Source: Bacteroidota bacterium | Lineage (GTDB): Bacteria > Bacteroidota > Bacteroidia > Chitinophagales > Chitinophagaceae | Assembly: GCA_018268055.1 (NCBI GenBank) | Contig: JAFDXF010000080.1 | Span: 45,416-109,415, forward strand | Direction of reading: 5' to 3' | Length of the DNA: 64,000 bases | Shown here: one piece after another, positions 50,550 to 59,830 of the stretch | Numbering within the stretch: the first letter of the stretch is position 1 | Layout: each line of letters begins with the position of its first letter | Made by a program: the position numbers and the translations under genes | Notes under the pieces: generated by a model | Databases searched by the model: none | Told to the model about the DNA's origin: nothing | Seen by the model: only the letters and a program-made list of their open reading frames with translations

Positions 50550-51124
50550 TATTTTGTTTTTGAACCTGCGTATTTATCAATATGTTTTTTAACCAAATCC
50601 TGCAAAATCACTTTAGCTCTTGATAATTGTGATTTGCTGGTGCCTTCACTGATGCCAAGGATATCACCAATTTCTTTATGACTGTAACCTTCTACAACGT
50701 ACATATTAAAAACGGTACGGTATCCGGGAGATAGTTCCTGAACCAGTGCCATGATATCAGAAGCGGCAAGATTGTCCAATACAGAAAGATATTTTCCTTC
50801 TATCGTGTTTTCTTCTTTTTCTGTTACCGGCATCAGGTATCTTTTACGACGAAATTGCTCAATAGCGGTATTTACAAAAATTCGTCTTACCCAACCTTCA
50901 AAAGAGCCTTCATTCCGAAAACTATCTAATTTTTTAAAGACCTTGATGAAGCCTTCTTGAAGTATGTCTTGCGCTTCTTCTGCATTGCCTGCGTAGCGAA
51001 GGCATACTGCATACATTTTGGGTGAAAAACGATTATACAGTTCTTGCTGTATTCGTCTGTCGCCTTCAAGGCATCCTCTTATTAAGTCGAGTTCTGTAAT
51101 ATTTTGGTTGCTTTTGGGTGTCAA
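50549..51124 (-). CDS. ECF-type RNA polymerase sigma factor
   Basis: A 191-residue sigma-70 protein. Region 2 is in LYNRFSPKMYAVCLRYAG and AEEAQDILQEGFIKVFKKLD, GSFEGWVRRIFVNTAIEQFR; region 4 in ALVQELSPGYRTVFNMYVVE and GYSHKEIGDILGISEGTSKS with QLSRAKVIL. This matches the well-known Bacteroidota ECF group better than the sigma at 15570. The frame opens with TTG (51122-51124) 15 bp after the rdgB stop; the next Met is inside region 2, so a TTG start is likely. It is coupled to the repeat-bearing anti-sigma-like gene. Confidence 0.92.
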   Translation of the reverse strand: MTPKSNQNITELDLIRGCLEGDRRIQQELYNRFSPKMYAVCLRYAGNAEEAQDILQEGFIKVFKKLDSFRNEGSFEGWVRRIFVNTAIEQFRRKRYLMPVTEKEENTIEGKYLSVLDNLAASDIMALVQELSPGYRTVFNMYVVEGYSHKEIGDILGISEGTSKSQLSRAKVILQDLVKKHIDKYAGSKTK

Positions 51125-51139
51125 AACCGGTGATTTATT

Positions 51140-51712
51140 TTATTTTTTTAAAAATGATACTAATTGTTCTGTTGCTTTTGTTCTATGACTTAAATGTGAC
51201 TTTTCTTCCATAGTCATTTCAGCAAATGTACGATTGTAATCGTCTGGAATAAAGACTGAATCATAGCCAAAGCCATTTGTTCCTCTTCTTTCTTCAATTA
51301 TTCTACCCATGCAGATACCTTCAAAGAAAGTTTCATTGCCATTAATAATTAAAGAAATGATTGTTCTGAATCGAGCCGAACGATCTGTTTTATCTTTCAG
51401 CTTATTTAATAGTTTATCAATATTATCTTCAAATGATCTGTTCTCGCCGGCATAGCGAGCACTTTTTACACCGGGCTCATTATTTATCGAGAATACTTCC
51501 AAGCCTGTATCTTCTGAAAAGCAATTTTCTTTTGTCATCTTATGAATCGTCCAGGATTTTATAGAAGCATTTTCTTCTAATGTATCAAACGGTTCGGGTA
51601 TATCTATATTAATGCCCGCTTCTTTTAATGTAATAATTTCAAACCCTTCGCCAACAAAGGCTCTAATTTCTTCAACTTTATGTTGATTATTGGTTGCAAA
51701 AACGAGTTTCAC
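51140..51712 (-). CDS. rdgB: Non-canonical purine NTP pyrophosphatase (RdgB/HAM1)
   Basis: A 190-residue Ham1-type pyrophosphatase that removes dITP, ITP and XTP from the nucleotide pool. VFATNNQHKVEEIRAFVG opens the protein, SEDTGLEVFSINNEPGVKSARYAG holds the active-site Asp, and GTNGFGYDSVFIPDDYNRTF and EKSHLSHRTKA complete the site. The start is GTG (51710-51712); no ATG is available just upstream. It lies between an unknown gene (12 bp) and the sigma gene (15 bp), so all four may be on one transcript. Complete and apparently active. Confidence 0.94.
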   Translation of the reverse strand: MKLVFATNNQHKVEEIRAFVGEGFEIITLKEAGINIDIPEPFDTLEENASIKSWTIHKMTKENCFSEDTGLEVFSINNEPGVKSARYAGENRSFEDNIDKLLNKLKDKTDRSARFRTIISLIINGNETFFEGICMGRIIEERRGTNGFGYDSVFIPDDYNRTFAEMTMEEKSHLSHRTKATEQLVSFLKK

Positions 51713-51723
51713 TATTTTATGAA

Positions 51724-52239
51724 TTAGAGGTTAAATAATTTTTTAAGCGAAGTCCAAAAACTTGCTTTTAGCTTTTGATCATTTTCTAACTCGGCTAATG
51801 CTGGCGCACTTAGATATGAAACATTTGAAAAAGCTTGTATTTGAAAGTGTGGAAAGCTGATGGGCAATCCGATAGAGGTAGGCTCTATACTCATCAAAAT
51901 AATTTTTTCGGACTGAAACTTTTCAATAAAATCTTTATAGGTAGCTTCGGGATAATTGTTTTGATTTATCAATGCTATATCATCCAAGCTTAATCTACAA
52001 GCGGTTAATATATTTCCTAAAAAACTTAAATCCTTATCTGGCAAGTGTGTAAATTCTTTGTTTTGCACCGCAATGAGAATGTTCTTTTTGTTATTGCCCA
52101 AATATTTCAGTGTATTGTTCGTGTTAAGGTCAGTTTTATTATCTTTTTTCGCTTCATCCTTTTCTACCTCATTAATCAGTGTTGAGGGGTACAAATTGGC
52201 CACTAATACATTATTTAGTTCTATTTTATTAATACTCAT
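51724..52239 (-). CDS. Hypothetical protein, 171 aa
   Basis: I do not recognise a family name with confidence. The protein is soluble and mixed alpha/beta, without signal peptide or membrane helix. It has NKIELNNVLVANLYPSTLI at the start, a central NNKKNILIAVQNKEFTHLPDKD and LSLDDIALINQNNYPEATYK and ends LENDQKLKASFWTSLKKLFN. The spacing of strands (ILIAVQN, IILMSIEP) suggests a Rossmann-like small domain. It is the first gene of the minus-strand unit that continues with rdgB, and it is divergent from ilvE across about 70 bp. A similar size and neighbourhood occurs in other Bacteroidota, as far as I recall, but I cannot verify it. Confidence 0.65.
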   Translation of the reverse strand: MSINKIELNNVLVANLYPSTLINEVEKDEAKKDNKTDLNTNNTLKYLGNNKKNILIAVQNKEFTHLPDKDLSFLGNILTACRLSLDDIALINQNNYPEATYKDFIEKFQSEKIILMSIEPTSIGLPISFPHFQIQAFSNVSYLSAPALAELENDQKLKASFWTSLKKLFNL

Positions 52240-52309
52240 TTGCGTTTATATAATTATTAATAACAGTTGTTAGTTTTTTTCGTTTCTTTGAGCGTTCAAA
52301 ATTAAGATT

Positions 52310-53374
52310 ATGACAGCAGCTATGGACATTACAATCAGAAAAGCCGAAACAAGTAAATTAAATGATCTCAATTTAGAGAATTTACCATTTGGAAAATATT
52401 TTTCGGACCACATGTTGGAAGCAGATTATGAGAATGGGGAATGGAAAAATGTGGAAATAAAGCCATATCAACCATTGTTGCTCAATCCATCATTGTCTGC
52501 ATTGCATTATGGCCAGGCAATATTCGAAGGTATTAAAGCATATAAGGATCAAAACGGTAATGCGTTTATTTTTCGTCCACAGGATAATTTCAGACGTTTT
52601 AATATTTCTGCGGAAAGAATGCAGATGCCTTCGGTGCCGGAAGAGATTTTTATGGAGGGCATGCGTAAACTCGTAGAGTTGGATAAAAATTGGATACCAT
52701 CTAAGCATGACCACTCATTATATATACGCCCATTTATGTTTTCTTCGGATGATTTAATCGGCGTTCGCCCTTCGGATACATATAAGTTCATGATTATTCT
52801 AAGCCCGACCGGCCCTTATTATAGTGCGCCTATGCGTATTTATGTAGAAGAAAAATATGTACGTGCAGCGCCCGGTGGAGTGGGTTATGCAAAAGCCGCC
52901 GGAAACTATGGTTCAGCAATGTATGCAACTGCACAAGCGAAAAAATTAGGATTTGATCAGGTGCTGTGGATGGATGCCATTCATCATAAAAATGTGCAGG
53001 AGTGTGGTACAATGAATGTGTTTTTCATCATTGGCAATAAAGCCATCACTCCGGGACTTGAAGAAGGTACAATTTTAGATGGTGTTACTCGTCAAAGCAC
53101 AATCACACTACTTCAAGAAATGGGCTTTACAGTTGAAGAGAGATCTTTAAGTATTGATGAAATAATAGAAGCTTATAAATCCAACCAATTGAAAGAAGTA
53201 TTTGGTACCGGTACAGCAGCTACTATTTCTTTAATCAAAGAATTACGTTACAAAGATTTTGATATGAAGTTTGATGTAGAGAAGTGGGAAGCCGCTCCAA
53301 AACTGAAAAACTGGCTTACAGATATAAGAGAAGGTAAGCGTGAGGATAAATATCACTGGATGCAGAAGGTGTAA
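52310..53374 (+). CDS. ilvE: Branched-chain amino acid aminotransferase
   Basis: A 354-residue class IV PLP aminotransferase that interconverts valine, leucine and isoleucine with their oxo acids. The FSDHMLEADYENGEWKN opening and LLNPSLSALHYGQAIFEGIK are typical of the longer (mammalian-like) BCATs. The PLP lysine is in GYAKAAGNYGSAMYATAQA, and QECGTMNVFFIIGNKAITPG and the later EVFGTGTAATIS carry the phosphate- and carboxylate-binding residues. Two possible ATG starts four codons apart (52310, 52322) cannot be told apart. It is divergent from the hypothetical gene and separated from rpsL by 149 bp. Confidence 0.94.
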   Translation: MTAAMDITIRKAETSKLNDLNLENLPFGKYFSDHMLEADYENGEWKNVEIKPYQPLLLNPSLSALHYGQAIFEGIKAYKDQNGNAFIFRPQDNFRRFNISAERMQMPSVPEEIFMEGMRKLVELDKNWIPSKHDHSLYIRPFMFSSDDLIGVRPSDTYKFMIILSPTGPYYSAPMRIYVEEKYVRAAPGGVGYAKAAGNYGSAMYATAQAKKLGFDQVLWMDAIHHKNVQECGTMNVFFIIGNKAITPGLEEGTILDGVTRQSTITLLQEMGFTVEERSLSIDEIIEAYKSNQLKEVFGTGTAATISLIKELRYKDFDMKFDVEKWEAAPKLKNWLTDIREGKREDKYHWMQKV

Positions 53375-53456
53375 CTATCTGAAATTCAATAAAATATAAA
53401 ATTATTATCAAATTTTCCACTTTTGGGGTAAATTTTTGGAAATTCAGAGTGTCATT

Positions 53457-53488
53457 TTTGGAAGTTAATTCACTCGTCTTTACCTTTG
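53457..53488 (+). promoter_or_regulatory. Promoter of the rpsL-rpsG unit
   Basis: TTTG at 53457-53460, 20-base spacer, then TACCTTTG at 53481-53488 followed by CC. It matches both parts of the Bacteroidota promoter and leaves a leader of about 30 bases before rpsL. Confidence 0.72.
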
Positions 53489-53523
53489 CCGTCCCAAAAA
53501 TCGGGATAAATTAAAAGGTCAAA

Positions 53524-53904
53524 ATGCCTACTATTCAACAATTAGTAAGAAAAGGAAGAGAAATCATCAAAGCAAAGAGCAAGTCAAGAGCTTTGGATGA
53601 GTGTCCTCAGCGTCGTGGTGTGTGCACGAGAGTTTATACAACTACGCCAAAGAAACCAAACTCAGCACTTCGTAAAGTAGCTAAAGTTCGTTTGACAAAT
53701 AAAGTAGAAGTGATTGCTTATATCCCTGGTGAAGGGCATAACCTTCAAGAACACTCTATCGTTTTAATACGTGGTGGAAGGGTGAAGGATCTTCCGGGTG
53801 TACGTTATCACATTGTTCGCGGTTCATTAGATACTGCCGGTGTGAAAGACAGAAAGAAGAGCCGTTCTAAATATGGTACTAAGAAAGAGAAAGCAAAAAA
53901 ATAA
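53524..53904 (+). CDS. rpsL: 30S ribosomal protein S12
   Basis: A 126-residue S12, which sits in the decoding centre of the small subunit. It has the typical [13 protein letters not shown] start, [33 protein letters not shown] and [20 protein letters not shown], ending in a Lys-rich tail. The lysine in [11 protein letters not shown] and the [11 protein letters not shown] loop are unaltered, so no streptomycin-resistance substitution is seen at the sites known in E. coli. It heads a two-gene unit with rpsG 25 bp downstream and has its own promoter. Confidence 0.98.
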   Translation: MPTIQQLVRKGREIIKAKSKSRALDECPQRRGVCTRVYTTTPKKPNSALRKVAKVRLTNKVEVIAYIPGEGHNLQEHSIVLIRGGRVKDLPGVRYHIVRGSLDTAGVKDRKKSRSKYGTKKEKAKK

Positions 53905-53929
53905 TTAAGGTTTAAAGTAATATACAACT

Positions 53930-54397
53930 ATGCGTAAAGCACAAGCAAAAAAATTGCCCCTGGCACCGGATCCAAAGTTTAATGATAAATTAGTGACCCG
54001 CTTTGTAAATAATTTAATGTGGGAAGGAAAAAAGAGTGGAGCCTTCACTATTTTTTATAACGCTTTGGATAAAGTAGCGAAGCAAACAAGTGAAGATGGT
54101 TATGAAGTATGGAAAAGAGCCTTAGCTAATGTTACACCTGCTGTAGAAGTACGCAGCCGTAGAATTGGTGGTGCTACTTTCCAGATTCCTTCAGAGGTTC
54201 GTACAGATCGCAAAATTTCTTTGAGCATTAAGTGGTTGGTACGCTATAGCCGTGAAAGAAACGGTCGCAGCATGGCTGATAAATTAGCGAATGAAATCGT
54301 AGCAGCAAGCAAAGGCGAAGGTGCAGCTTTCAAAAAGAAAGAAGATACACACCGTATGGCTGAAGCAAACAAAGCTTTTGCTCACTTTAAAGTGTAA
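53930..54397 (+). CDS. rpsG: 30S ribosomal protein S7
   Basis: A 155-residue S7, which nucleates the head of the small subunit by binding the 3' domain of 16S r[23 protein letters not shown] replaces the more usual MPRRR start; [40 protein letters not shown] and [20 protein letters not shown] follow. The C-terminal helix with [20 protein letters not shown] is complete. A strong terminator lies directly after it, and the elongation factor gene fusA that usually follows is absent here. Confidence 0.97.
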   Translation: MRKAQAKKLPLAPDPKFNDKLVTRFVNNLMWEGKKSGAFTIFYNALDKVAKQTSEDGYEVWKRALANVTPAVEVRSRRIGGATFQIPSEVRTDRKISLSIKWLVRYSRERNGRSMADKLANEIVAASKGEGAAFKKKEDTHRMAEANKAFAHFKV

Positions 54398-54418
54398 CAA
54401 TATAAAAATATTATTGAT

Positions 54419-54450
54419 AAAGCCATTCGTTGATCGGATGGCTTTTTTTA
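54419..54450 (+). terminator. Terminator after rpsG
   Basis: An 11-bp stem (54419-54429 with 54435-54445, one G-T wobble), loop TTGAT and tail TTTTA. It closes the rpsL-rpsG transcript and lies just before the convergent dapB stop. Confidence 0.88.
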
Positions 54451-54460
54451 TGTTGCTTGT

Positions 54461-55177
54461 TTATAAACCAAGCACTTCTTTCATTGTATAAAACCCTTTT
54501 TTGTTCTGGATGAATTCTGCTGCTAACACCGCACCTGCAGCAAACCCTTTTCTGTTATGGGCTGTGTGAATGATTTCAATATTATCTATGGCAGAAGAGT
54601 ATTTCACATGATGTGTGCCGGGCGTAGTGTCCACACGCTGACTGATGATTTCTAAATCTTCCGGATTATCACTCAAGTCATTTACCCATTGTTTTTTATG
54701 TGGGATATGTTCCATTATCTGCTCGGCAAGTGTAATAGCAGTACCACTCGGTGCATCTTTTTTTTGCGTGTGATGTACTTCTTCAAGAATGACTTCATAT
54801 TCTTTTCGCTGGGCCATCAAGTCGGCTAATTTTTTATTTACTTCAAAGAATATATTGACGCCAACACTGAAATTGCTGGAGTAAACAAATGCTCCATTTT
54901 TTACATTGCAAAGCTCCTTAGCCGTTTCTAATTTTTCCGTCCATCCGGTAGAGCCACTTACTACGGGTATATTCCAGCCGATAAGTTTCGTTATATTCTC
55001 TAAGGCACTATGTGGTGTAGTAAACTCTATGGCAACATCTACTCCTGCTAATTTTTCTTTGGTGAATGAATCAGCATTCTGAGTGCCAATAGTCAATATG
55101 ATTTGATGTCCTTTTTTTACGGCTATTTCTTCAATGGCTTTTCCCATTTTGCCATAACCGATCAATGCAATGTTCAT
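54461..55177 (-). CDS. dapB: 4-Hydroxy-tetrahydrodipicolinate reductase
   Basis: A 238-residue NAD(P)H-dependent reductase of the lysine and diaminopimelate pathway. The Rossmann motif IGYGKMGKAIEEIA opens the protein, IPVVSGSTGWTEKLE is the second nucleotide site, and EEVHHTQKKDAPSGTAITLA holds the catalytic His and Lys of the family (HHxxKxDAPSGTA). It is shorter than E. coli DapB, as usual in Bacteroidota. It follows DUF5683 by 37 bp, in the typical Bacteroidota order parA-parB-DUF5683-dapB. The signal peptidase gene that often follows dapB is not here, because rpsG and its terminator come first. Confidence 0.94.
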   Translation of the reverse strand: MNIALIGYGKMGKAIEEIAVKKGHQIILTIGTQNADSFTKEKLAGVDVAIEFTTPHSALENITKLIGWNIPVVSGSTGWTEKLETAKELCNVKNGAFVYSSNFSVGVNIFFEVNKKLADLMAQRKEYEVILEEVHHTQKKDAPSGTAITLAEQIMEHIPHKKQWVNDLSDNPEDLEIISQRVDTTPGTHHVKYSSAIDNIEIIHTAHNRKGFAAGAVLAAEFIQNKKGFYTMKEVLGL

Positions 55178-55214
55178 TGGATAAAATATTTAATGGATAC
55201 TAAAATATAAAAAT

Positions 55215-55862
55215 TTATTTCCCGATTTTCATTACCAAACTTACTCCGGTGGTTTGTGCCAACTCACTATACCCTGACTTTAATTTCAAACCAAGATTTG
55301 GACTTACATCAAATGATTTTAAATGTGCATCTACGGCAGCATCTACTACATTCAATCCCCAGAAAAGCAGAAAGAATACAACAGAATAATCCAGATCACG
55401 CCGAAATTGATTCCGATAAGAACGAAGTGATTCCTCATCAACCGGCTTTAAGATGTTTTTTATCTGACTGTATAATGCTGAGTCCGTGCGATTCACTCGC
55501 ATATTATATTTCACTTTGTAAGCAAATCTTGTGTCATTGTAATATTTCAGATTGTAAAAAAAGATTCCCGCTGTTGTACCCAATGCGCCATATACGATGG
55601 GTAGTTTCCAATATTTTTTATTGTATATCTGACCAAGACCGGGAAGAATTGCAGAACGAATAGCGGCAACCTTAGGACTATGCGCTTGATTGGCAGAGTC
55701 GTATCTGTTTTTGTAAATCGGTTTAGATATGACTGAAATAGTATCTGCTTTTACTTCTTTATTTTTTTTCGTTTTTTGTGCAAAAGAGATTTGACTTGAG
55801 ATGCTCAATAAAAATAAAAGCAACAAGTAATTTCTTCTCAAGTCAATTTGTTTTTGAAACAT
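55215..55862 (-). CDS. DUF5683 membrane protein
   Basis: A 215-residue exported or membrane-anchored protein of the DUF5683 family, using the ATG 55860-55862 because it leads directly into a signal-like segment (NYLLLLFLLSISSQISFAQ); an upstream ATG inside the end of parB is possible. The family core is KVAAIRSAILPGLGQIYNKK, YWKLPIVYGALGTTAGIFFY with a short membrane pair, and later RRDLDYSVVFFLLFWGLNVVDAAVDAHL. The function is unknown; it consistently neighbours parB and dapB in this phylum. Likely in the cell envelope. Confidence 0.85.
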   Translation of the reverse strand: MFQKQIDLRRNYLLLLFLLSISSQISFAQKTKKNKEVKADTISVISKPIYKNRYDSANQAHSPKVAAIRSAILPGLGQIYNKKYWKLPIVYGALGTTAGIFFYNLKYYNDTRFAYKVKYNMRVNRTDSALYSQIKNILKPVDEESLRSYRNQFRRDLDYSVVFFLLFWGLNVVDAAVDAHLKSFDVSPNLGLKLKSGYSELAQTTGVSLVMKIGK

Positions 55863-55890
55863 TTTTCTATTACTCAATTTGTATTTGAAG

Positions 55891-56805
55891 TTAAATATCC
55901 GCATTCATTTGCCGTAGAATATTATTGAATTCTTCAGTAGAATAATATTCAATAGTAATCTGGCCATTTCCGTTTCTTCCGTGTTTGAGTTTTACACGAG
56001 TACTGAAATGAGATGCTAATTTATCTTCTATCCGTTGAAATACGGGCGACAAATGACTTTTTGCAGGTTTTTTAACAGAGCCGGTTTCACGATATAAATT
56101 TCTAACAAGCGCTTCTGTTTGTCTTACCGATAAACTTTTTTCTTTTATCTCTTTAAAAATGTAAAGTTGTTTATCTACTGTATCTACATTTATCAATGCT
56201 CTTGCGTGTCCCATACTTATTTCACCATTTCTTACGGCGAGTTGTATGTCGGGTGGAAGTTTCAGTAAGCGGATAAAATTGGCTACTGTACTTCTGTCTT
56301 TTCCCATTCGCTCTGCTACCTGCTCCTGTGTGTAATCCAATTCATCCATCATCCGTTTGTAGCTAAGCGATATTTCCATTGCATTCAGGTCTTCTCTTTG
56401 CAAATTCTCTAAAAGGGCAAGCTCAAGAAGTTCAGCATCATTTGTTTGACGAATATAGGCAGGTATATCTTTGAGCCCTGCAATTTTAGATGCTCTCAAT
56501 CTTCGCTCGCCGGAAATGAGTCGGTATTTCCCTGAAGAAAGTTTTGATACAGTTATCGGCTGAATAATATCATGCAGCTTTATGGACTGTGCTAATTCTT
56601 GTAGTGCTTGCTCATTAAAGTCACGACGTGGTTGTTTCGGATTCGTTTCTATTTCATCAATAGCTATTCGATTTACACCGGTAGCATTTTCTACTACAGA
56701 TGATTTTAATTGACCACTTGATGTTTTTAAATCAGAGTCGATATTTTGCAACAAAGAGCGAATACCTTTTCCTAATAAATCTTTATTTTGTTTTGGTGTA
56801 CTCAT
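55891..56805 (-). CDS. parB: Chromosome-partitioning protein ParB
   Basis: A 304-residue ParB that binds parS sites and spreads by CTP-dependent clamping. The N-domain carries IDEIETNPKQPRRDFNEQAL and the CTPase motif GKYRLISGERRLRASKIAGL (GERRxRA), followed by LLENLQREDLNAMEISLSYK and the central HTH TQEQVAERMGKDRSTVANFI. GEISMGHARALINVDT completes the core and the C-terminal dimerisation domain follows. The first 40 residues with LGKGIRSLLQNI are the usual ParA-contact peptide. It is 13 bp downstream of parA. Confidence 0.95.
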   Translation of the reverse strand: MSTPKQNKDLLGKGIRSLLQNIDSDLKTSSGQLKSSVVENATGVNRIAIDEIETNPKQPRRDFNEQALQELAQSIKLHDIIQPITVSKLSSGKYRLISGERRLRASKIAGLKDIPAYIRQTNDAELLELALLENLQREDLNAMEISLSYKRMMDELDYTQEQVAERMGKDRSTVANFIRLLKLPPDIQLAVRNGEISMGHARALINVDTVDKQLYIFKEIKEKSLSVRQTEALVRNLYRETGSVKKPAKSHLSPVFQRIEDKLASHFSTRVKLKHGRNGNGQITIEYYSTEEFNNILRQMNADI

Positions 56806-56818
56806 ATCGTGAATAGTC

Positions 56819-57622
56819 TTAAAGTTCCAGAATTTTTTCTTCGTTTTTCATTTTTGTCATATCATTTTTCTGGAGTATTTCTTTTGCAAGGTTAAGATAA
56901 TTGATAGAACCTTTACTATTTGCATCATATAATACTACCGGCTTTCCTACACTGGGCGCTTCGGCCAATCTTGAATTTCTGTGAATGATTGTATTAAATA
57001 CCATATCATCAAAGTGGCGTCTTACTTCACTTACTACTTGATTGCAAAGGCGTAAACGGCCATCATACATAGTCATCAATATACCTTCTATTTGTAGTGT
57101 TGTATTTAATCTGCTTTGAACAATTTTAATGGTATTGAGCAATTTGCCCAATCCTTCCAATGCAAAAAATTCACATTGCACCGGTATGGCTACCGAATCG
57201 GCAGCGGTGAGTGCATTGACTGTAATAAGCCCTAGTGATGGTGAGCAATCGATGACAATGAAGTCATATTCATCACTCACTCCTTCAAGAATGGTTTTCA
57301 AAACCATTTCCCTGTTAGGATAATTGATCATTTCAATTTCTGCGCCGACCAAGTCGATGTGCGATGGGATAAGATCCAGATTAGGTATTTCTGTTTTCAG
57401 AATTACTTCTTTGGCATTGGCACCGTTTACCATACAGTCGTACAGACTCTTTGTAATATTATGCAAGTCAAAACCGACACCGGTTGTGCTGTTTGCTTGT
57501 GGGTCACCATCCACCAAAAGCGTTTTATATTCCAGAACAGCAAAACTTGCTGCCAGATTTATTGCAGTAGTTGTTTTTCCTACACCGCCTTTTTGGTTTG
57601 CTACACCTATTATTCTTGCCAT
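56819..57622 (-). CDS. parA: Chromosome-partitioning ATPase ParA (Soj-like)
   Basis: A 267-residue ParA/MinD ATPase. The start ATG 57620-57622 gives [20 protein letters not shown], with the deviant Walker A at the usual place next to the N-terminus, whereas the upstream extension lacks family sequence. Later motifs are [39 protein letters not shown] and [20 protein letters not shown]. ParA forms dynamic gradients on the nucleoid to move ParB-parS complexes. It heads the minus-strand group parA-parB-DUF5683-dapB and is divergent from the metallophosphoesterase gene across about 165 bp. Confidence 0.96.
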   Translation of the reverse strand: MARIIGVANQKGGVGKTTTAINLAASFAVLEYKTLLVDGDPQANSTTGVGFDLHNITKSLYDCMVNGANAKEVILKTEIPNLDLIPSHIDLVGAEIEMINYPNREMVLKTILEGVSDEYDFIVIDCSPSLGLITVNALTAADSVAIPVQCEFFALEGLGKLLNTIKIVQSRLNTTLQIEGILMTMYDGRLRLCNQVVSEVRRHFDDMVFNTIIHRNSRLAEAPSVGKPVVLYDANSKGSINYLNLAKEILQKNDMTKMKNEEKILEL

Positions 57623-57768
57623 TTGCCGATTTACTTTGGAGTATAAAATTGATATTGGTAAAATTGCAATTCCGAATGTTGAAAACAAAATTAAGTTTTG
57701 CCCAATCTATAATTGCTTGCGGCAAAATTAAGCTTTCGGCAATTGAAATCAAGCAGATATAAGCTGCT

Positions 57769-57776
57769 TATATTTG
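57769..57776 (+). promoter_or_regulatory. Bacteroidota -7 box (TATATTTG) before the metallophosphoesterase gene
   Basis: TATATTTG matches TAnnTTTG and lies 10 bases before the ATG at 57787; a TTG lies 23 bases further upstream (57743-57745). The leader would be very short. Confidence 0.5.
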
Positions 57777-57786
57777 AAGTTTATTT

Positions 57787-59034
57787 ATGAGAAATTCAAG
57801 CTTTTGGCTGTTTTTATTGGGTTTTATGGTACTGCTGGATATTTATTTTTTTCAGGTGTTAAAATCCATGACTGATTCCTTTTCGGGCCGTACAAAAATT
57901 ATAGTGTATGTCATATACTGGACAATTTCCGTATTGGCTTTATTGTTTCTGATTTTATTACCTCTTTTAAAAATGGAGCAGCAATTTCAGTTTTTGAAAT
58001 CCATTTTATTCTCGGTTATTGCAGGAATATTTTTTGCTAAGTTAATCGCAGCTTTGTTTTTTCTTTTTGATGATTTAAGACGTGGAATACAATGGATTAT
58101 TGAAAAATTGTTTTCGCACAGAAATACTACTTCTTCGCCATCGCCTGAAGGTATTACACGTTCTGCTTTCTTGAGCTGGGCAGGTATGATAGCCGGTGGC
58201 GGGTTATTCGGCTCTTTGGTTTATGGATTTGGCAATAAATACAAGTATCATATAATAAGGCAATCTTTGACTTTTCAAAATCTCCCTTCAGGTTTTAAAG
58301 GGCTAAAAATTGTACAGATATCCGATATACACTCCGGTAGCTTTAATAATAAAAAGGCTGTAATGCATGGAATTGAAATGATTATGAATCAGCAACCGGA
58401 TTTAATTCTTTTTACAGGAGATTTAGTTAATAATCTTGCATCGGAGATGGATGATTACATGGATATTTTTAGCTTGCTGAAAGCACCATTGGGTGTGTAT
58501 TCCATTTTAGGAAATCATGATTATGGCGATTATGTTCATTGGGAAAGCCCCGATGCAAAGATTGCTAATCTGGAAAAACTGAAACAAATACAACAGCAAC
58601 TTGGATGGAAACTGTTATTGAATGAACATGTGGAGTTAGAAAAAAATGGAGACAAGATTACATTGCTTGGTGTAGAGAACTGGAGTGCCAAAGCAAGATT
58701 TCCAAAACACGGTGATTTAAAGAAAGCATATACTGGGTGCGACTCAAATAGTTTTAAAATTTTAATGAGTCACGATCCCTCGCATTGGCATGCTGAAGTA
58801 TTGAATGATTATACAGATATTTCATTAGTGCTATCAGGGCATACTCATGGAATGCAATTCGGTGTTGAAATTCCGGGATTCAAATGGAGTCCTATACAGT
58901 ATATGTATAAAGAATGGGCAGGGCTTTATGAACAAGGAAATCAAAAACTGTATGTAAACAGAGGCTTTGGTTTTCTTGGCTATCCGGGACGAGTAGGTAT
59001 TCTTCCGGAAATAACAGTGATTGAATTGGTGTAA
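57787..59034 (+). CDS. Membrane-anchored metallophosphoesterase
   Basis: A 415-residue protein with an N-terminal membrane part of three or four helices (about 5-135, with an extra segment near 130-145) and a calcineurin-like phosphoesterase domain. The five metal-binding motifs are present: IVQISDIHSGSFNNK, LILFTGDLVNN, YSILGNHDYGDYVH, ILMSHDPSHWHAE and LVLSGHTHGMQFG. The arrangement is that of YkuE/UDP-diacylglucosamine hydrolase-like membrane enzymes, but lipid substrate cannot be claimed. It is complete and stands alone before an outer-membrane barrel gene. Confidence 0.9.
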   Translation: MRNSSFWLFLLGFMVLLDIYFFQVLKSMTDSFSGRTKIIVYVIYWTISVLALLFLILLPLLKMEQQFQFLKSILFSVIAGIFFAKLIAALFFLFDDLRRGIQWIIEKLFSHRNTTSSPSPEGITRSAFLSWAGMIAGGGLFGSLVYGFGNKYKYHIIRQSLTFQNLPSGFKGLKIVQISDIHSGSFNNKKAVMHGIEMIMNQQPDLILFTGDLVNNLASEMDDYMDIFSLLKAPLGVYSILGNHDYGDYVHWESPDAKIANLEKLKQIQQQLGWKLLLNEHVELEKNGDKITLLGVENWSAKARFPKHGDLKKAYTGCDSNSFKILMSHDPSHWHAEVLNDYTDISLVLSGHTHGMQFGVEIPGFKWSPIQYMYKEWAGLYEQGNQKLYVNRGFGFLGYPGRVGILPEITVIELV

Positions 59035-59227
59035 AAAATTTTATTGTTTTATCGCTCAAAAAATTACTCATTTTTCTTTTTCACATAATGTTATGATGAA
59101 GTGTATTCATTAAAATACTTTTTATTTCAATTGTTCGTTAATACAAATTAACAAGTACCTCAGTTTTCTGGCTTTGTATTTGTCATTTTTACCAAGTCAA
59201 CTTTATTATTTATTTAAAAAAATATTT

Positions 59228-59809
59228 ATGAGAACGAAAATTCTTTTACTATGTACTACATTTATCATAAGTCAGGCAATGATGGCTCAATTTCATATTG
59301 GAGCAAAAGCCGGAGCTAACATTACCAAAATAGATGGTAAATCTTTTAATGATCAGTTTAAATATGGTTACCATATCGGGGGCTTTGCCGAAATTGGTCT
59401 TGGTAAGAAAATCGGAATTCAGCCCGAAGTTCTTTTTAATCAATATAGCACTACTGTAGATAGCAATTTCAATCATATTTATCAACATGCATTTAATGGG
59501 AGTGATGTGAAGTTGAATTATTTATCTATTCCAATTTTATTAAACTATAAATTAATCGGCAACATCTTATCCTTGCAGGCAGGCCCACAGTTTGGTGTTT
59601 TAATCAATAAAGACAAAACTGCTTTAGAAAATGGCTCCAATGCATTTAAGAATGGTGATTTCTCTATGTTGGGTGGCGTACAAGTGAAGCTAAGTTCTCT
59701 TCGCTTGAGTGGCCGATATGTAGTTGGCTTAAATAATCTGAATGATATCAATAACCAAAGCAAGTGGAAAAATCAAGGATTCCAGGTTTCATTGGGAATA
59801 GCATTGTAG
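59228..59809 (+). CDS. Outer-membrane beta-barrel protein, PorT-like family
   Basis: A 193-residue protein starting at the ATG 59228 (MRTKILLLCTTFIISQAMMAQ signal). The rest has the familiar barrel repeats: FHIGAKAGANITKIDGKSF, YGYHIGGFAEIGLGKKIG, GIQPEVLFNQYSTTVD, LNYLSIPILLNYKLIGNIL and SLQAGPQFGVLINKDKTA, ending in GFQVSLGIAL with a C-terminal aromatic-containing strand. These are 8- to 10-stranded barrels of unknown cargo, common in Bacteroidota. It is smaller than the similar protein at 2499-3176. Monocistronic and followed by a hairpin terminator. Confidence 0.85.
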   Translation: MRTKILLLCTTFIISQAMMAQFHIGAKAGANITKIDGKSFNDQFKYGYHIGGFAEIGLGKKIGIQPEVLFNQYSTTVDSNFNHIYQHAFNGSDVKLNYLSIPILLNYKLIGNILSLQAGPQFGVLINKDKTALENGSNAFKNGDFSMLGGVQVKLSSLRLSGRYVVGLNNLNDINNQSKWKNQGFQVSLGIAL

Positions 59810-59830
59810 ATAGATAAAAACTATTATAGC

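Noticed and set aside
55891..57622. parS site near parA-parB
   Set aside because: I looked for a perfect GTTTCACGTGAAAC-like palindrome near the genes and saw none; the TTTCACGATATAAA stretch inside parB is not symmetric.
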